Assembly (NCBI RefSeq): GCF_000308655.1
Contig: NZ_BAGC01000043.1
Coordinates: forward strand, 496,001-560,000
Direction: 5' to 3'
Length of the DNA stretch: 64,000 bases
Origin: Nocardia niigatensis NBRC 100131
Lineage (GTDB): Bacteria; Actinomycetota; Actinomycetes; Mycobacteriales; Mycobacteriaceae
Shown here: positions 53,544-61,805 of the stretch, in pieces
How positions within the stretch are numbered: position 1 is the stretch's first letter
Layout: every line of letters begins with the position of its first letter
Notes under the pieces: model-generated
Databases searched by the model: none
Told to the model about the DNA's origin: nothing
Seen by the model: only the letters and a program-made list of their open reading frames with translations
Position numbers and translations under genes: made by a program

Positions 53544-53567
53544 ATCCGCGCTACGCAGAGCGCGGAT
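53544..53567. terminator. Hairpin after the LysR gene
   Basis: ATCCGCGCT (53544-53552) and AGCGCGGAT (53559-53567) form a perfect 9-bp stem with a 6-base loop, 41 bases after the LysR stop and 100 before the next start. Likely terminator without a T-run. Confidence 0.5.
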
Positions 53568-53669
53568 GGGCCGGCCGGTGGCCGGCGGCGTCAAGGCGGG
53601 CGGGCTGAAGCGTTCGTGTTCAGCGTTTCTCGAGCCCGGCAGGGTGTATCGCACATCTGAGGTGGGTTG

Positions 53670-54917
53670 GTGTTGATCGGTGCAAGGACGAATGATCGTG
53701 CTGTCGTTGCGGATTCCGGTGGATCACCGCCGGTGTGGAGCAGGACGACGTGGGCCGTGCTGGCCTGCGGCGCGGTGCTGTCGCTGGTACTGATCTTCGC
53801 GACGGTGGATCCGTGGCTGGATCAGGTGGGTTTCCTGGCGGGCGGCTTCGATGTCCACGTCTACCGGGACGGCGCGTGGAAGATCTACCACGGCCATCCG
53901 CTCTACACGGAGACCACACACCGCGGCCTGTCCTACACCTATACGCCGTTCTCCACGCTGATGTTCCTGCCGATCCTGATGGTGCCGTGGGGTTACGTCA
54001 CGAATTCCTGGCTGGCACTGAACATTTGCGTGCTCTATGTCTGCATCCTGTTGTGCTGGAAGGTTATCGGTTACCGCCTCACATGGCGGCCGGCCGCGAT
54101 CAGCGCGCTGCTGGCGGCGACGTGCATGTTCCTGGAGCCGGTGCGCACCACGCTGTACTACGGCCAGATCAATCTGGTCCTGATGGCGTTGATCCTCTGG
54201 GATTTCTCGCGCCCGGAACGCAGCCGGCTGCGAGGCGTCGGCGTCGGGCTGGCGGCGGGCATCAAACTGGTGCCGCTGTATTTCGTGGCGCAGTTCCTGG
54301 TGTTGCGGCAGTGGTGGGCGGCCATAGTGGCGGCCGGCACGTTCGTCCTGACGATCCTGGTCGCCGGCGCCGTGCTCCCGTCGGATTCTAAGCAGTACTG
54401 GACCAAGACGTTCTTCCAGTCCGATCGCATTGCGCCCGACACCCAGCCGGCCAACCAGTCGCTGCGGGGCGTGATCGCCCATCTCACGGACCATCAGGTG
54501 CCGCAGTGGCTCTGGCTGCTGATCGCGATCCCGGTCGCGGTCGGCGGACTGTTGCTCGCGGCGGCGCTGTACAACCGCGGCGAGAAGCTGCTGACCGTGA
54601 CCGTCGCGGGCCTGACCTCGTGCGTGGTCTCCCCGTTCTCCTGGAACCATCACTGGGTCTGGTTCCTGCCGCTGTTCGTATACCTGGTCGATCGGGCCGC
54701 GTCCGATGCGCGCTGGTGGTCGGCGGCCGGTTTCCTCTACCTGGCCACCGGGGCCTGGGCGTACCACTGGACCGATCGATGGGTCGTGGTCGGCTGGTTC
54801 CTGTTCCCGCCGTCCTGGCCGATCTCGCAGATCCTGCTGAACTGCTACGTCATCGTCTACGCGGTCATTGTGGGTGGTCTGATCGCCTCCGTCCGGCGTA
54901 CCCGCGAGCCGCGATAG
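53670..54917 (+). CDS. GT87-family membrane mannosyltransferase-like protein
   Basis: 415 residues from GTG 53670 (GAGG at spacing seven; TTG 53667 is also in frame). About ten membrane helices. The first extracytoplasmic loop has GFDVHVYRDGAWKIYHGHPLY with the acidic residue expected for GT-C catalysis, followed by TYTPFSTLMFLP, and later YYGQINLVLMALI and GIKLVPLYFV, the motifs of GT87 polyprenyl-phosphomannose-dependent alpha-mannosyltransferases (PimE and Rv2181 type). These elongate lipomannan and lipoarabinomannan outside the membrane. The exact linkage cannot be read from sequence. Monocistronic. Confidence 0.88.
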   Translation: MLIGARTNDRAVVADSGGSPPVWSRTTWAVLACGAVLSLVLIFATVDPWLDQVGFLAGGFDVHVYRDGAWKIYHGHPLYTETTHRGLSYTYTPFSTLMFLPILMVPWGYVTNSWLALNICVLYVCILLCWKVIGYRLTWRPAAISALLAATCMFLEPVRTTLYYGQINLVLMALILWDFSRPERSRLRGVGVGLAAGIKLVPLYFVAQFLVLRQWWAAIVAAGTFVLTILVAGAVLPSDSKQYWTKTFFQSDRIAPDTQPANQSLRGVIAHLTDHQVPQWLWLLIAIPVAVGGLLLAAALYNRGEKLLTVTVAGLTSCVVSPFSWNHHWVWFLPLFVYLVDRAASDARWWSAAGFLYLATGAWAYHWTDRWVVVGWFLFPPSWPISQILLNCYVIVYAVIVGGLIASVRRTREPR

Positions 54918-54921
54918 ACAA

Positions 54922-54933
54922 CCGACCGGTCGG
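54922..54933. promoter_or_regulatory. 12-bp palindrome before the small Cys-rich gene
   Basis: CCGACCGGTCGG is perfectly symmetric, starts four bases after the GT87 stop codon, and lies about 110 bases before the 58-residue gene. Possible operator for a TetR-type repressor. Confidence 0.3.
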
Positions 54934-55045
54934 CTATCTGGCCGCGTCCGTTATGGAAGAGTCGCCGAGGGTATATCCGAATCAGGCCGTGGCTGGGAAT
55001 CCCTCTCGCGCAGACCTTTCGCGAGCGATGACCGAGGAGGACGCC

Positions 55046-55222
55046 ATGAAAGAGCCGGTGTGCATCGATTGCTGGCGGCGTGACAACCTCACCTTCGCCC
55101 AACGCCTCGACCCCGCCTTCATCAAGCCGGGTCCGAAGTACCGCTGCGCCGTGCACCGGGCGCAGTGCGAGGCGGACGGAATGGGCCCGGACCACACGGA
55201 GCGCACCGACCGCGCCGCCTGA
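55046..55222 (+). CDS. Small Cys-containing protein of unknown function
   Basis: 58 residues from ATG 55046, preceded by GGAGG at spacing five. CIDCWRRDN near the N-terminus and RCAVHRAQC in the middle give four cysteines and a histidine that could bind zinc as a small ribbon. The protein is highly charged and has no signal peptide. No family recognised. The strong ribosome binding site and the motif support that it is real. Confidence 0.6.
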   Translation: MKEPVCIDCWRRDNLTFAQRLDPAFIKPGPKYRCAVHRAQCEADGMGPDHTERTDRAA

Positions 55223-55244
55223 CATCCCGCGGACGCGGAGCGCT

Positions 55245-55583
55245 TCAGGGCGCCTCGATGACGAGACCCGTTCGAGCGCTCCGCTTCTCCCCCCACTCGT
55301 ACAGCGCCGTCAACACCGGCACCAGACTGCACCCTTCCTCGGTGAGGTCATATTCCACCTGCGGCGGCACCGCGGGAAGCACCGTGCGCCGCACCAGCCC
55401 ATGCCCCTCCAACTCCCGCAACTGCTGCACCAGCATCTTCTCACTGGTATCAGGCATCAACCGCCGCAACTCCCCATACCGCCGGACCCCCTCCTTGAGA
55501 TGCGCCAAAATCACCGCCTTCCATTTCCCCCCGATCAAATCAACAGTCACCTCGACCGGGCAGTAGTAGCGCTTCCTCACCAT
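55245..55583 (-). CDS. HxlR-family transcriptional regulator
   Basis: 112 residues, a single winged-helix domain: CPVEVTVDLIGGKWKAVIL with the conserved Cys8 and GGKWK, then RYGELRRLMPDTSEKMLVQQLRELEGHGLV as recognition region and VEYDLTEEG as wing. HxlR proteins sense aldehydes, quinones or oxidants, often through that cysteine. It is divergent from a two-gene unit starting at 55653 with only 69 AT-rich bases between, so it probably controls that unit and itself. Confidence 0.95.
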   Translation of the reverse strand: MVRKRYYCPVEVTVDLIGGKWKAVILAHLKEGVRRYGELRRLMPDTSEKMLVQQLRELEGHGLVRRTVLPAVPPQVEYDLTEEGCSLVPVLTALYEWGEKRSARTGLVIEAP

Positions 55584-55652
55584 CTCGCCTCCGGTACTTA
55601 CCGAAAAGTGCGTTCTTGTAACACTGTAATCAGGAAGGTTTCATGAAAACCC

Positions 55653-55979
55653 ATGAAGGTCATTACATTCGATCGGTTCAAGCCCGGGGTCACGCTGGAG
55701 ACGATTACTCCGTTTCTGCCGGAGGAGGTGGCCAATGTGTGGCGGTTGTGGAAGGCGGGGGTTGTGCGGGAGAACTATGCGCGGGCCGATGAGCCTGGGG
55801 TGGTGATCGTGTTCGAGGTGGAGAGTGTGGCGGAGGCGCGGCGGTATGTGGAGGATTTTCCGCTGACCAAGAAGGGGTTTCTGGAGTGGACCTATGTGCC
55901 GGTGACGGCGCCGTTGCCGATCGAGGCGTTGATGGATGCCTCGGTGGATGTGGCCGAGCCCTACGACCGCACTCGGTGA
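55653..55979 (+). CDS. Small ferredoxin-like (muconolactone-isomerase/YCII-like) protein
   Basis: 108 residues. MKVITFDRFKPGVT, VIVFEVESVAEARRYVEDFPL and FLEWTYVPV show the beta-alpha-beta pattern of small dimeric ferredoxin-like proteins such as muconolactone isomerase-like domains. Catalytic role not determined. An AGGAAGG site lies about 16 bases upstream of this ATG and closer to an out-of-frame ATG at 55643; the 55653 start is chosen because the domain begins there. It is followed after six bases by an isochorismatase-fold hydrolase and is divergent from HxlR, a setting often seen for quinone or aldehyde detoxification units. Confidence 0.75.
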   Translation: MKVITFDRFKPGVTLETITPFLPEEVANVWRLWKAGVVRENYARADEPGVVIVFEVESVAEARRYVEDFPLTKKGFLEWTYVPVTAPLPIEALMDASVDVAEPYDRTR

Positions 55980-55985
55980 GGCGTC

Positions 55986-56627
55986 GTGCGACAAGGATAC
56001 GGACTGAGGATTCCGCAGAGCGTCGAGGACGTCTGCCATCCGGAGGGGATGGCGCTGCTGATCTACGACATGCAGGTCGGGATCGTGGGGCAACTGGCCG
56101 ATGGGGAGAGCATCGTGAAGGCGTGCGTGCAGTTGCGGGATACCGCCCGGGCCAATGGTTTTCGCGTGTTCTACACCCGGCACATGTCGATGCCGCCGGC
56201 GGCGGCGGGGGTTTCACAGTTGCGCACCGCCATGGAGTGGCAGCATGTGGAGGATCCGGCGAAGGTGCGGGCCGCGTTCGCGCAGGGGTCTCCGCAGTAT
56301 CAGCTGGTGCCCGAGCTGTCGCCGGGGGACGACGAGGTCGTCTTCGACAAGATCACCATGTCGGCGTTCGCGGGAACGCCGCTCGATATCGTGCTGCGGG
56401 ACTTGGGGATCGGGGCGTTCGCGGTGGCGGGGATCGCCATGGAGGTCGGCATCGAGCCGACGGTGCGGCACGCCACCGACCTCGGCTACCTGCCCATCGT
56501 GGTGACCGACGCGTGCGGTGCGGGGCATCCCGAGGCGGCGGACCGGTCGCTGGCCGGGCTGGCCTTCGCGGGCGGGTCCCGCACCACCGACACCGCTGTC
56601 CTCAGCGCTCTCATGAACGGCCGGTAG
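55986..56627 (+). CDS. Isochorismatase-fold hydrolase lacking the usual cysteine
   Basis: 213 residues from GTG 55986 (GGTGAGG upstream). The isochorismatase-fold catalytic aspartate D28 (LLIYDMQ) and lysine K122 (VFDKITMSAF) are present, but the nucleophilic cysteine of nicotinamidase-type members is replaced: GIAMEVGIEPTVRHA has G155 where GVxxxxCV is usual. Members without this cysteine, such as true isochorismatases (PhzD type), hydrolyse vinyl ethers using the aspartate alone. So the substrate may be an enol-ether or aromatic compound rather than an amide. Co-transcribed with the small protein at 55653. Confidence 0.85.
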   Translation: MRQGYGLRIPQSVEDVCHPEGMALLIYDMQVGIVGQLADGESIVKACVQLRDTARANGFRVFYTRHMSMPPAAAGVSQLRTAMEWQHVEDPAKVRAAFAQGSPQYQLVPELSPGDDEVVFDKITMSAFAGTPLDIVLRDLGIGAFAVAGIAMEVGIEPTVRHATDLGYLPIVVTDACGAGHPEAADRSLAGLAFAGGSRTTDTAVLSALMNGR

Positions 56628-56639
56628 CGAACCGGATCT

Positions 56640-56760
56640 CAACCGGGTGAGGGCGATATCGGCCCTCAGCCGGGCCAGCGGCGCACCCAGGCAGAAGTGC
56701 CGGCCGAGACCGAAGGCCAGGTGCCGGTTCTCGCGTGAGCGCGGCAGCATTTGGGGGGAT
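56640..56760 (-). pseudogene. Remnant of a cytochrome P450 heme-binding region
   Basis: The minus strand reads SRENRHLAFGLGRHFCLG followed by APLARLRADIALTRL, the unmistakable heme-ligand loop and L-helix of an actinobacterial P450. The upstream continuation loses P450 character within about ten codons, and no I-helix or N-terminal part exists nearby. About 35 codons survive in the 226-base gap before the TerD-AIM24 gene. Confidence 0.75.
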
Positions 56761-56853
56761 ACCCGGATGGCCTTCGAATCGGATGTTCGGAACACTGGAT
56801 GCTGTGAATCGTCTATTGCCCGATCAGGTCCGCGCGGTCGGCGAGGGGCCGCG

Positions 56854-58338
56854 GTGACGGCGCTCGCCCGCGGAGAGAATCGTCCCGCACCCGCCGACCG
56901 AGTGACGGTCACCGTAACCTGCTCCGCCGCAGTCGATGTATCCGCGCTGCTCCTGGGCGCGAACGGGCGGGTGCGGTCGGACGCTGACTTCATCTTCTTC
57001 AACCAGCCGGTCGGTCCCGGCGTGGTCTACCGGCACGGCCGCGGCGCCGGCGACATGGTGGACATCCAGACCTCCGCGCTCCCCGCCGATGTGGACAAGG
57101 TCGCCATCACCGCCAGCCTCGACGGCAGCGGCCCCGCCACCTTCGCCGCCGCCGGCACCCTCACCGCGGCCATCGGATCCCCCGCAGGCACACTGACTTT
57201 CCCCATGAACGGCCTGACCAGCGAGGCCGCCGTGGTGTGCGTCGAGATCTACCGCCGTGGCGACGCCTGGAAGGTGCGCGCGGTCGGCCAGGGCTACGAC
57301 AACGGATTGGCCGGACTCGCCGAAGCCTTCGGCGTCACCATCGACGACGAGCCCGAACCGCCGGCACCCGCGCCGCAACCCGCCGCTCCGGCCCAGCAGA
57401 TGCCGCCGCAACCCGCGCAGTACCTGCCGACTCAGCCCAACCTCGCCGGGCAGCCGATACCGCCGACGCTGCCGGCCCAGCAGTTCCAGCAGCCTGCCGC
57501 GCCGCAGCAGTTCCCCATGGCCCCGCAATCTCTCGCGCCGCCGCCCCCTCCCCCCGCAGCCCCGGTCCCGAATCATCCCGCGTCACAAGGAGTCCCGTCC
57601 GTGCAGAGCGAGCTGTTCCATCCGAATCATGCCGAGGTCAGTGGGTTCGGCATTCAGAAGCAGGGCGGCAAGATGATCCGGGTCGCGGTGGACGGGGAGA
57701 CCCTGGCCCGGGCCGGATCGATGGTTGCCTATCAGGGCGATCTGCATTTCAAGGCGCTCGGGTCGGGCGGTATCGGGCGCGCGATCCAGCAGCGGCTCAC
57801 CGGTGAGGGCGTGCCGCTCATGCAGGTGCAGGGACGCGGGGATCTGTTCCTGGCCAATGCCGCCTCCGATGTGCACATCGTGGACCTGGACGGTTCCGAC
57901 GGCCTGACCATCAACGGCGCGAATGTGCTGGCCTTCGACTCCTCGCTGTCCTACAAGATCCAGAGGGTTCAGGGCGCGGCCGGCTACGCCAGCAACGCGG
58001 GCTTCTTCAACTGCGTCTTCACCGGTCGCGGCCGCATCGCCATCACCACTCACGGCTCGCCGGTGGTCCTGAACGTCGACCAGCCGACCTATGCCGATCC
58101 GCAGGCCGCTGTGGCCTGGTCCTCCAGCCTGCAGACCGGCATCAAGCGCAATGACTCGTTCGGTTTCAGCCGGCTCATCGGCCGCAGCACGGGCGAGGGC
58201 CTGACCCTGTCGTTCTCGGGCCGCGGCTTCGTCATCGTGCAGCCCTCGGAGCTGCCGCCGGGCGGGCTCATCGGCGGCACCGGCGGCGGCCAGGAGGCCG
58301 GTCAGTCGGGCGGCATGCTGGGCGGCCTGCTCGGCTGA
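56854..58338 (+). CDS. TerD-AIM24 fusion protein
   Basis: 494 residues from GTG 56854 (GAGGGG at spacing five). Residues 1-160 are a TerD/TerX stress-response domain (LLGANGRVRSDADFIFFNQP with the acidic calcium-binding residues). Residues 164-245 are a Pro/Gln/Ala-rich flexible linker. Residues 255-455 are an AIM24 domain (FGIQKQGGKMIRV, HFKALGSGG, QVQGRGDLFLAN) and the tail is Gly-rich. Both domains are normally separate proteins of tellurite-resistance-type gene sets. TerD proteins bind calcium and are linked to membrane-associated stress complexes. No other ter genes are in the window. Confidence 0.9.
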   Translation: MTALARGENRPAPADRVTVTVTCSAAVDVSALLLGANGRVRSDADFIFFNQPVGPGVVYRHGRGAGDMVDIQTSALPADVDKVAITASLDGSGPATFAAAGTLTAAIGSPAGTLTFPMNGLTSEAAVVCVEIYRRGDAWKVRAVGQGYDNGLAGLAEAFGVTIDDEPEPPAPAPQPAAPAQQMPPQPAQYLPTQPNLAGQPIPPTLPAQQFQQPAAPQQFPMAPQSLAPPPPPPAAPVPNHPASQGVPSVQSELFHPNHAEVSGFGIQKQGGKMIRVAVDGETLARAGSMVAYQGDLHFKALGSGGIGRAIQQRLTGEGVPLMQVQGRGDLFLANAASDVHIVDLDGSDGLTINGANVLAFDSSLSYKIQRVQGAAGYASNAGFFNCVFTGRGRIAITTHGSPVVLNVDQPTYADPQAAVAWSSSLQTGIKRNDSFGFSRLIGRSTGEGLTLSFSGRGFVIVQPSELPPGGLIGGTGGGQEAGQSGGMLGGLLG

Positions 58339-58414
58339 CCGGCGGTTCCCGGATCGGGGTGCGGCTCAGCGTGCGACGGCCGCCACGAATTGAACCGCGC
58401 CGGGGTGAAAGGAT

Positions 58415-58443
58415 TGTCTGGGACAGGAATCGGCTGTTAGGTT
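58415..58443 (+). promoter_or_regulatory. Candidate promoter of the DUF1460 gene
   Basis: TTGTCT (58415-58420) and TTAGGT (58438-58443) with a 17-base spacer would start transcription about 25 bases before the TTG codon at 58475. Confidence 0.3.
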
Positions 58444-58474
58444 CGATCCGCACGTCTCGTTCGATGGAGGGGTT

Positions 58475-59281
58475 TTGCGCACAATCACCCGGATCCTGCT
58501 GATGCTGGTCACGCTCGTCTCCGCACTGGCCCTGCTGCTCTCGCAGGCCATGGCGGCCCCCGCCGATCCGGCCCTCGACGACAGCACCTCGCAGCAACTG
58601 GACGAGCTGCTCGCGCTGCGCAACTCGATCACCGGCAGCCGCACCGAAGCCATCGCCCAGCTCTCCAGCCGCTTCCTCGGCACCCCATACGGCGCGAACA
58701 TGCTGATCGGCTCGGCTTCCCAGCCCGAGCAGCTGGTCATCGACTTCCGCCGCGTCGACTGCTTCACCTACCTCGACTATGTGGAAGCGCTGAGCCGTTC
58801 CACCAACCGCGCGGACTTCGTCCAGAACCTGGTCGCCACCCGCTACGCCGACGGCCGGGTCGAATTCCCCCGCCGCAAGCACTTCTTCACCGACTGGGCG
58901 GCCGTCAACCGCGTCGCCGCCACCGACATCACGCGCACCCTCACCCCGGCCGCCGTCACCGTCACCAAGCACCTCAATGCGAAAGCCGATGGCGGCAACT
59001 ATCTTCCGGGCGTCGCGGTGGTGGACCGCGATATCGCCTACATCCCCAGCGGATCCTTCGACAACGCGGTGATCACCGGTCTCCACACCGGCGATTACCT
59101 GGGCGCCTATACCCCCGACGCCGGGCTCGACGTCTCCCATGTGGGCATCTTCCTCAGCACCCCGAACGGCCCGATGTTCCGCAACGCCTCCTCCCTGGCC
59201 GCGAACGACCAGGTCGTCGACACTCCCCTGACCCAGTACCTCACTACGGTCCCGGGTCTGGTCGTGCTGCGCCCGAACTGA
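58475..59281 (+). CDS. Secreted DUF1460 (N-acetylmuramoyl-L-alanine amidase-like) protein
   Basis: 268 residues from TTG 58475, supported by GGAGGGG upstream. Signal peptide 1-27 (hydrophobic LLMLVTLVSALALLLSQAMA, cleavage after Ala). The mature part matches DUF1460/amidase-like NlpC/P60-related proteins: catalytic-type cysteine C96 in RVDCFTYLDYVEAL and histidine in DVSHVGIFL. LGTPYGANMLIG is the usual substrate-loop block. Expected to cut peptidoglycan peptides outside the membrane. It converges on the DeoR gene with 12 bases between stops. Confidence 0.88.
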   Translation: MRTITRILLMLVTLVSALALLLSQAMAAPADPALDDSTSQQLDELLALRNSITGSRTEAIAQLSSRFLGTPYGANMLIGSASQPEQLVIDFRRVDCFTYLDYVEALSRSTNRADFVQNLVATRYADGRVEFPRRKHFFTDWAAVNRVAATDITRTLTPAAVTVTKHLNAKADGGNYLPGVAVVDRDIAYIPSGSFDNAVITGLHTGDYLGAYTPDAGLDVSHVGIFLSTPNGPMFRNASSLAANDQVVDTPLTQYLTTVPGLVVLRPN

Positions 59282-59293
59282 ATTCGGCCGCGC

Positions 59294-60085
59294 TCAGACC
59301 AGGTGCACCTCGACGCCGGCCTCGCGAATGGGGGCGAGGGCACTCGGATCGGCATCGCGATCGATGACCAGGACGTGGATGGACTCGATCGGGCAGATGC
59401 GCGCCAGGGCGGTGCGGTTCAGCTTGTCGGCGGTGGCCACCGCGATGACCCGGCGTGCGCGGCGGACCATTTCGGCATTGATGCCCGCCTCGTCGAGATG
59501 ACGGCACTGGGCCCCGCCCTCGGCGGACACCGCGCCGACGCCGAGAATCAGGGTGTCCAGCCGTAATTCGGCCAGGGCCAGGGCGGCCAGCGGACCGTGC
59601 AGTTCGTAGGACTCACGCCGGGCCAGACCGCCGAGGCAGATGGTGCGCAGGTGCGGGCGCAGCACCAGTTCGGCGGCGATATTGAGGGCATTCGTGACAA
59701 TGGTGAGTTCGTGGTCGGTGGAGGTGGGCAGGTCGGGACGGGCGGCCAGGGCCCGGGCCACCGCCGTCGTGGTGGTGCCGCCGTTGAGCGCCACCACTTC
59801 GGCCGGATCGATCAGGGCCGCGGTGTGTTCGGCGACACGCTGTTTGGGCTCGTCGGTGGCGCCGCGGTAGCGGGCGGGCAGGTCGTAGGCGACGGCGGTG
59901 GCGACGATCCCGCCGTGGGTCCGGGTGGCCAGACCCTGGTCGGCGAGGGCGGTGAAGTCGCGCCGGATGGTCGCGGGCGACGCGCCCAGGCGGGTGGCGG
60001 CCTCCTCGACCGAGAGACGCCCGGCCTCGGCGAGCAGTTCCAGCAGGCGATTCCAGCGCTGGGAACGATCGGCGGGAGCGGTCAT
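59294..60085 (-). CDS. DeoR-family regulator of the sugar transport operon
   Basis: 263 residues from ATG 60085, overlapping the stop of the upstream permease (ATGA), so it is the last gene of the ABC operon. The N-terminal helix-turn-helix (LSVEEAATRLGASPATIRRDF) and the C-terminal sugar-phosphate isomerase-like sensor (LNGGTTTTAVARAL, then VGAVSAEGGAQ) are canonical. DeoR proteins respond to phosphorylated sugars. The repeats at 63102-63179 in front of the operon are its likely targets. Confidence 0.95.
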   Translation of the reverse strand: MTAPADRSQRWNRLLELLAEAGRLSVEEAATRLGASPATIRRDFTALADQGLATRTHGGIVATAVAYDLPARYRGATDEPKQRVAEHTAALIDPAEVVALNGGTTTTAVARALAARPDLPTSTDHELTIVTNALNIAAELVLRPHLRTICLGGLARRESYELHGPLAALALAELRLDTLILGVGAVSAEGGAQCRHLDEAGINAEMVRRARRVIAVATADKLNRTALARICPIESIHVLVIDRDADPSALAPIREAGVEVHLV

Positions 60086-60909
60086 TTCACACTGCCGGCG
60101 GTGAGGCCGGCCACCAGGCGCTTCTCGATGAGCGCGAACAGGATCACGACGGGCACGATGCCGACGGTAGAGATGGCGAACACATATTGCCAAGCTACGT
60201 CGTACTGCCCGACGAACTTGGTGAGCGCCACCGACAGCGGCTGATTCTCCGGCGTGGTGAGAATGACCAGGCTGGCGGCGAATTCGTTCCAGCAGGACAC
60301 GAAGGCGAACACGGTGGCGGTGACGATGCCGGGCCACACCAGCGGCAGGCTCACCCGAGTCAGGATCCGCCAGCGGTTCAACCCGTCCAGCTGCGCGGCC
60401 TCCTCCACCTCGACCGGCACGCCGGCGAAGAAGCTGTGCAGGATCCACACCGCGAACGACAGATTGAACGCGCCGTTCACCAGGATCATGGCGAGCCAGG
60501 TGTCATTGATGCCGAGGGTGAAGAATTCGCGCAACAGTCCGGTGACCAGCACGGTCGGTTGCAGCATCTGGGTGACCAGCACCAGGCCCAGGAACAGCGT
60601 CTTGCCCGGAAACCGCCGCCGCGCCGTGTAATACGCGGCCGGGATGGCCACCACCAGCACCAGCACCGTCCCGAACACCGAGATCACCAGGGTGCTCACC
60701 AGATTGAACGGCAACGGCGTCTCCGGCGTGTGCCACATGGTGGCGTAGTTGTCCGGCCGCCACTGCTGCGGCAGGTAGGTCGGCGGGATGCGCAGGATCT
60801 CGGAGCGCGGCTTCAGCGATCCGAGCACCATCACCAGGTACGGCAGCAGGAACACCGCCGCCAGCACGACGCCGGCGGCCGTGAGCCCCCACCGTCGCCG
60901 CGTTCTCAC
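60082..60909 (-). CDS. Sugar ABC transporter permease, MalG type
   Basis: 275 residues, six membrane helices, with the EAA loop EEAAQLDGLNRWRILTRVSL that docks the ATPase. The start GTG at 60909 overlaps the stop of the first permease (GTGA). Part of a carbohydrate importer (CUT1 family) with the MalF-like permease and the binding lipoprotein; no ATPase gene is in the operon, so a shared MsiK-type ATPase elsewhere is expected. Confidence 0.95.
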   Translation of the reverse strand: MRTRRRWGLTAAGVVLAAVFLLPYLVMVLGSLKPRSEILRIPPTYLPQQWRPDNYATMWHTPETPLPFNLVSTLVISVFGTVLVLVVAIPAAYYTARRRFPGKTLFLGLVLVTQMLQPTVLVTGLLREFFTLGINDTWLAMILVNGAFNLSFAVWILHSFFAGVPVEVEEAAQLDGLNRWRILTRVSLPLVWPGIVTATVFAFVSCWNEFAASLVILTTPENQPLSVALTKFVGQYDVAWQYVFAISTVGIVPVVILFALIEKRLVAGLTAGSVK

Positions 60910-61805
60910 CGCGCCTCCTCACCGGCGGGCCGGATGAGTTTCAGGTAGATCGCGATGATCACCAGGATCAGCACGAAGTTCAGCACGCTCATGGCCGCCG
61001 CCGTGGCGACCTGCTGGTTCTGCCGAATCAGCTTGAAGGTCAAGGTGGTCGTGGTATCGGCGGAGAAGCCCGCGATGCTGCCGGTCAGCACCTGCAGGAT
61101 GGGCAGCGAGTTGAACGAGTTGATGATGTTGATGACCGTCGCCACCGCCATGGCCGGACGCAGTTGCGGCAGTGTCAGATACAGGTAGCGCTGCCACGAG
61201 CTCGCCCCGTCCACCCGTCCCGCCTCGTCGATATCGGCCGGAACTGATTGCAGCCCCGCCAGAATCGTGTATGTCGTGAACGGCACGGACACGAACACCG
61301 CTACCCCGATGGCCACCAGGAACGCGGACCCCGGCTCCTTGGTGAACCCGAATCCCCGGTCCAGCACGCCGAGATCGACCAGGAACCGATTGGCGATCCC
61401 CACATTCGGATCCAGCATGTAGTCGAAGATGGTGGTCGTCATGACCACCGACGCCGCCCACGGCACCAGGATGGCCAGCCGCACGGCGGTCCGCCCCGGG
61501 AAGTCCTTGTTCAAGAATTGCGCCAGCCCCGCCGAGAGCACGAGCGTGATCACCACGACCGCCACCACCCACACCACGGTGTGCGCCAGGATCGCGGGCA
61601 GCACGTCGATGGCGAACAGCTTGCGGAAATTGGCGAATCCGGCGGGGCCGCGGTCGGTTCCGTAGGCGCCCAGGTCGCGGGTCGAGGTCCAGATCATGTA
61701 CCCGGCGGGGTAGGCCACCACCGCCGCGATCAGGATCAGCACAGGGCCGATCCACGGCAACGCGCGCAGCGTGGCCGTGGATCGATGGGAGGCGACGCCC
61801 CTCAA
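60906..61805 (-). CDS. Sugar ABC transporter permease, MalF type
   Basis: 299 residues from TTG 61805, overlapping the binding-protein stop (TTGA); no ATG or GTG exists before the first membrane helix, so the larger open frame is a shadow. Six membrane helices and an EAA-like loop DIDEAGRVDGASSWQRYLYL. Pairs with the MalG-type permease downstream. Confidence 0.93.
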   Translation of the reverse strand: MRGVASHRSTATLRALPWIGPVLILIAAVVAYPAGYMIWTSTRDLGAYGTDRGPAGFANFRKLFAIDVLPAILAHTVVWVVAVVVITLVLSAGLAQFLNKDFPGRTAVRLAILVPWAASVVMTTTIFDYMLDPNVGIANRFLVDLGVLDRGFGFTKEPGSAFLVAIGVAVFVSVPFTTYTILAGLQSVPADIDEAGRVDGASSWQRYLYLTLPQLRPAMAVATVINIINSFNSLPILQVLTGSIAGFSADTTTTLTFKLIRQNQQVATAAAMSVLNFVLILVIIAIYLKLIRPAGEEAR

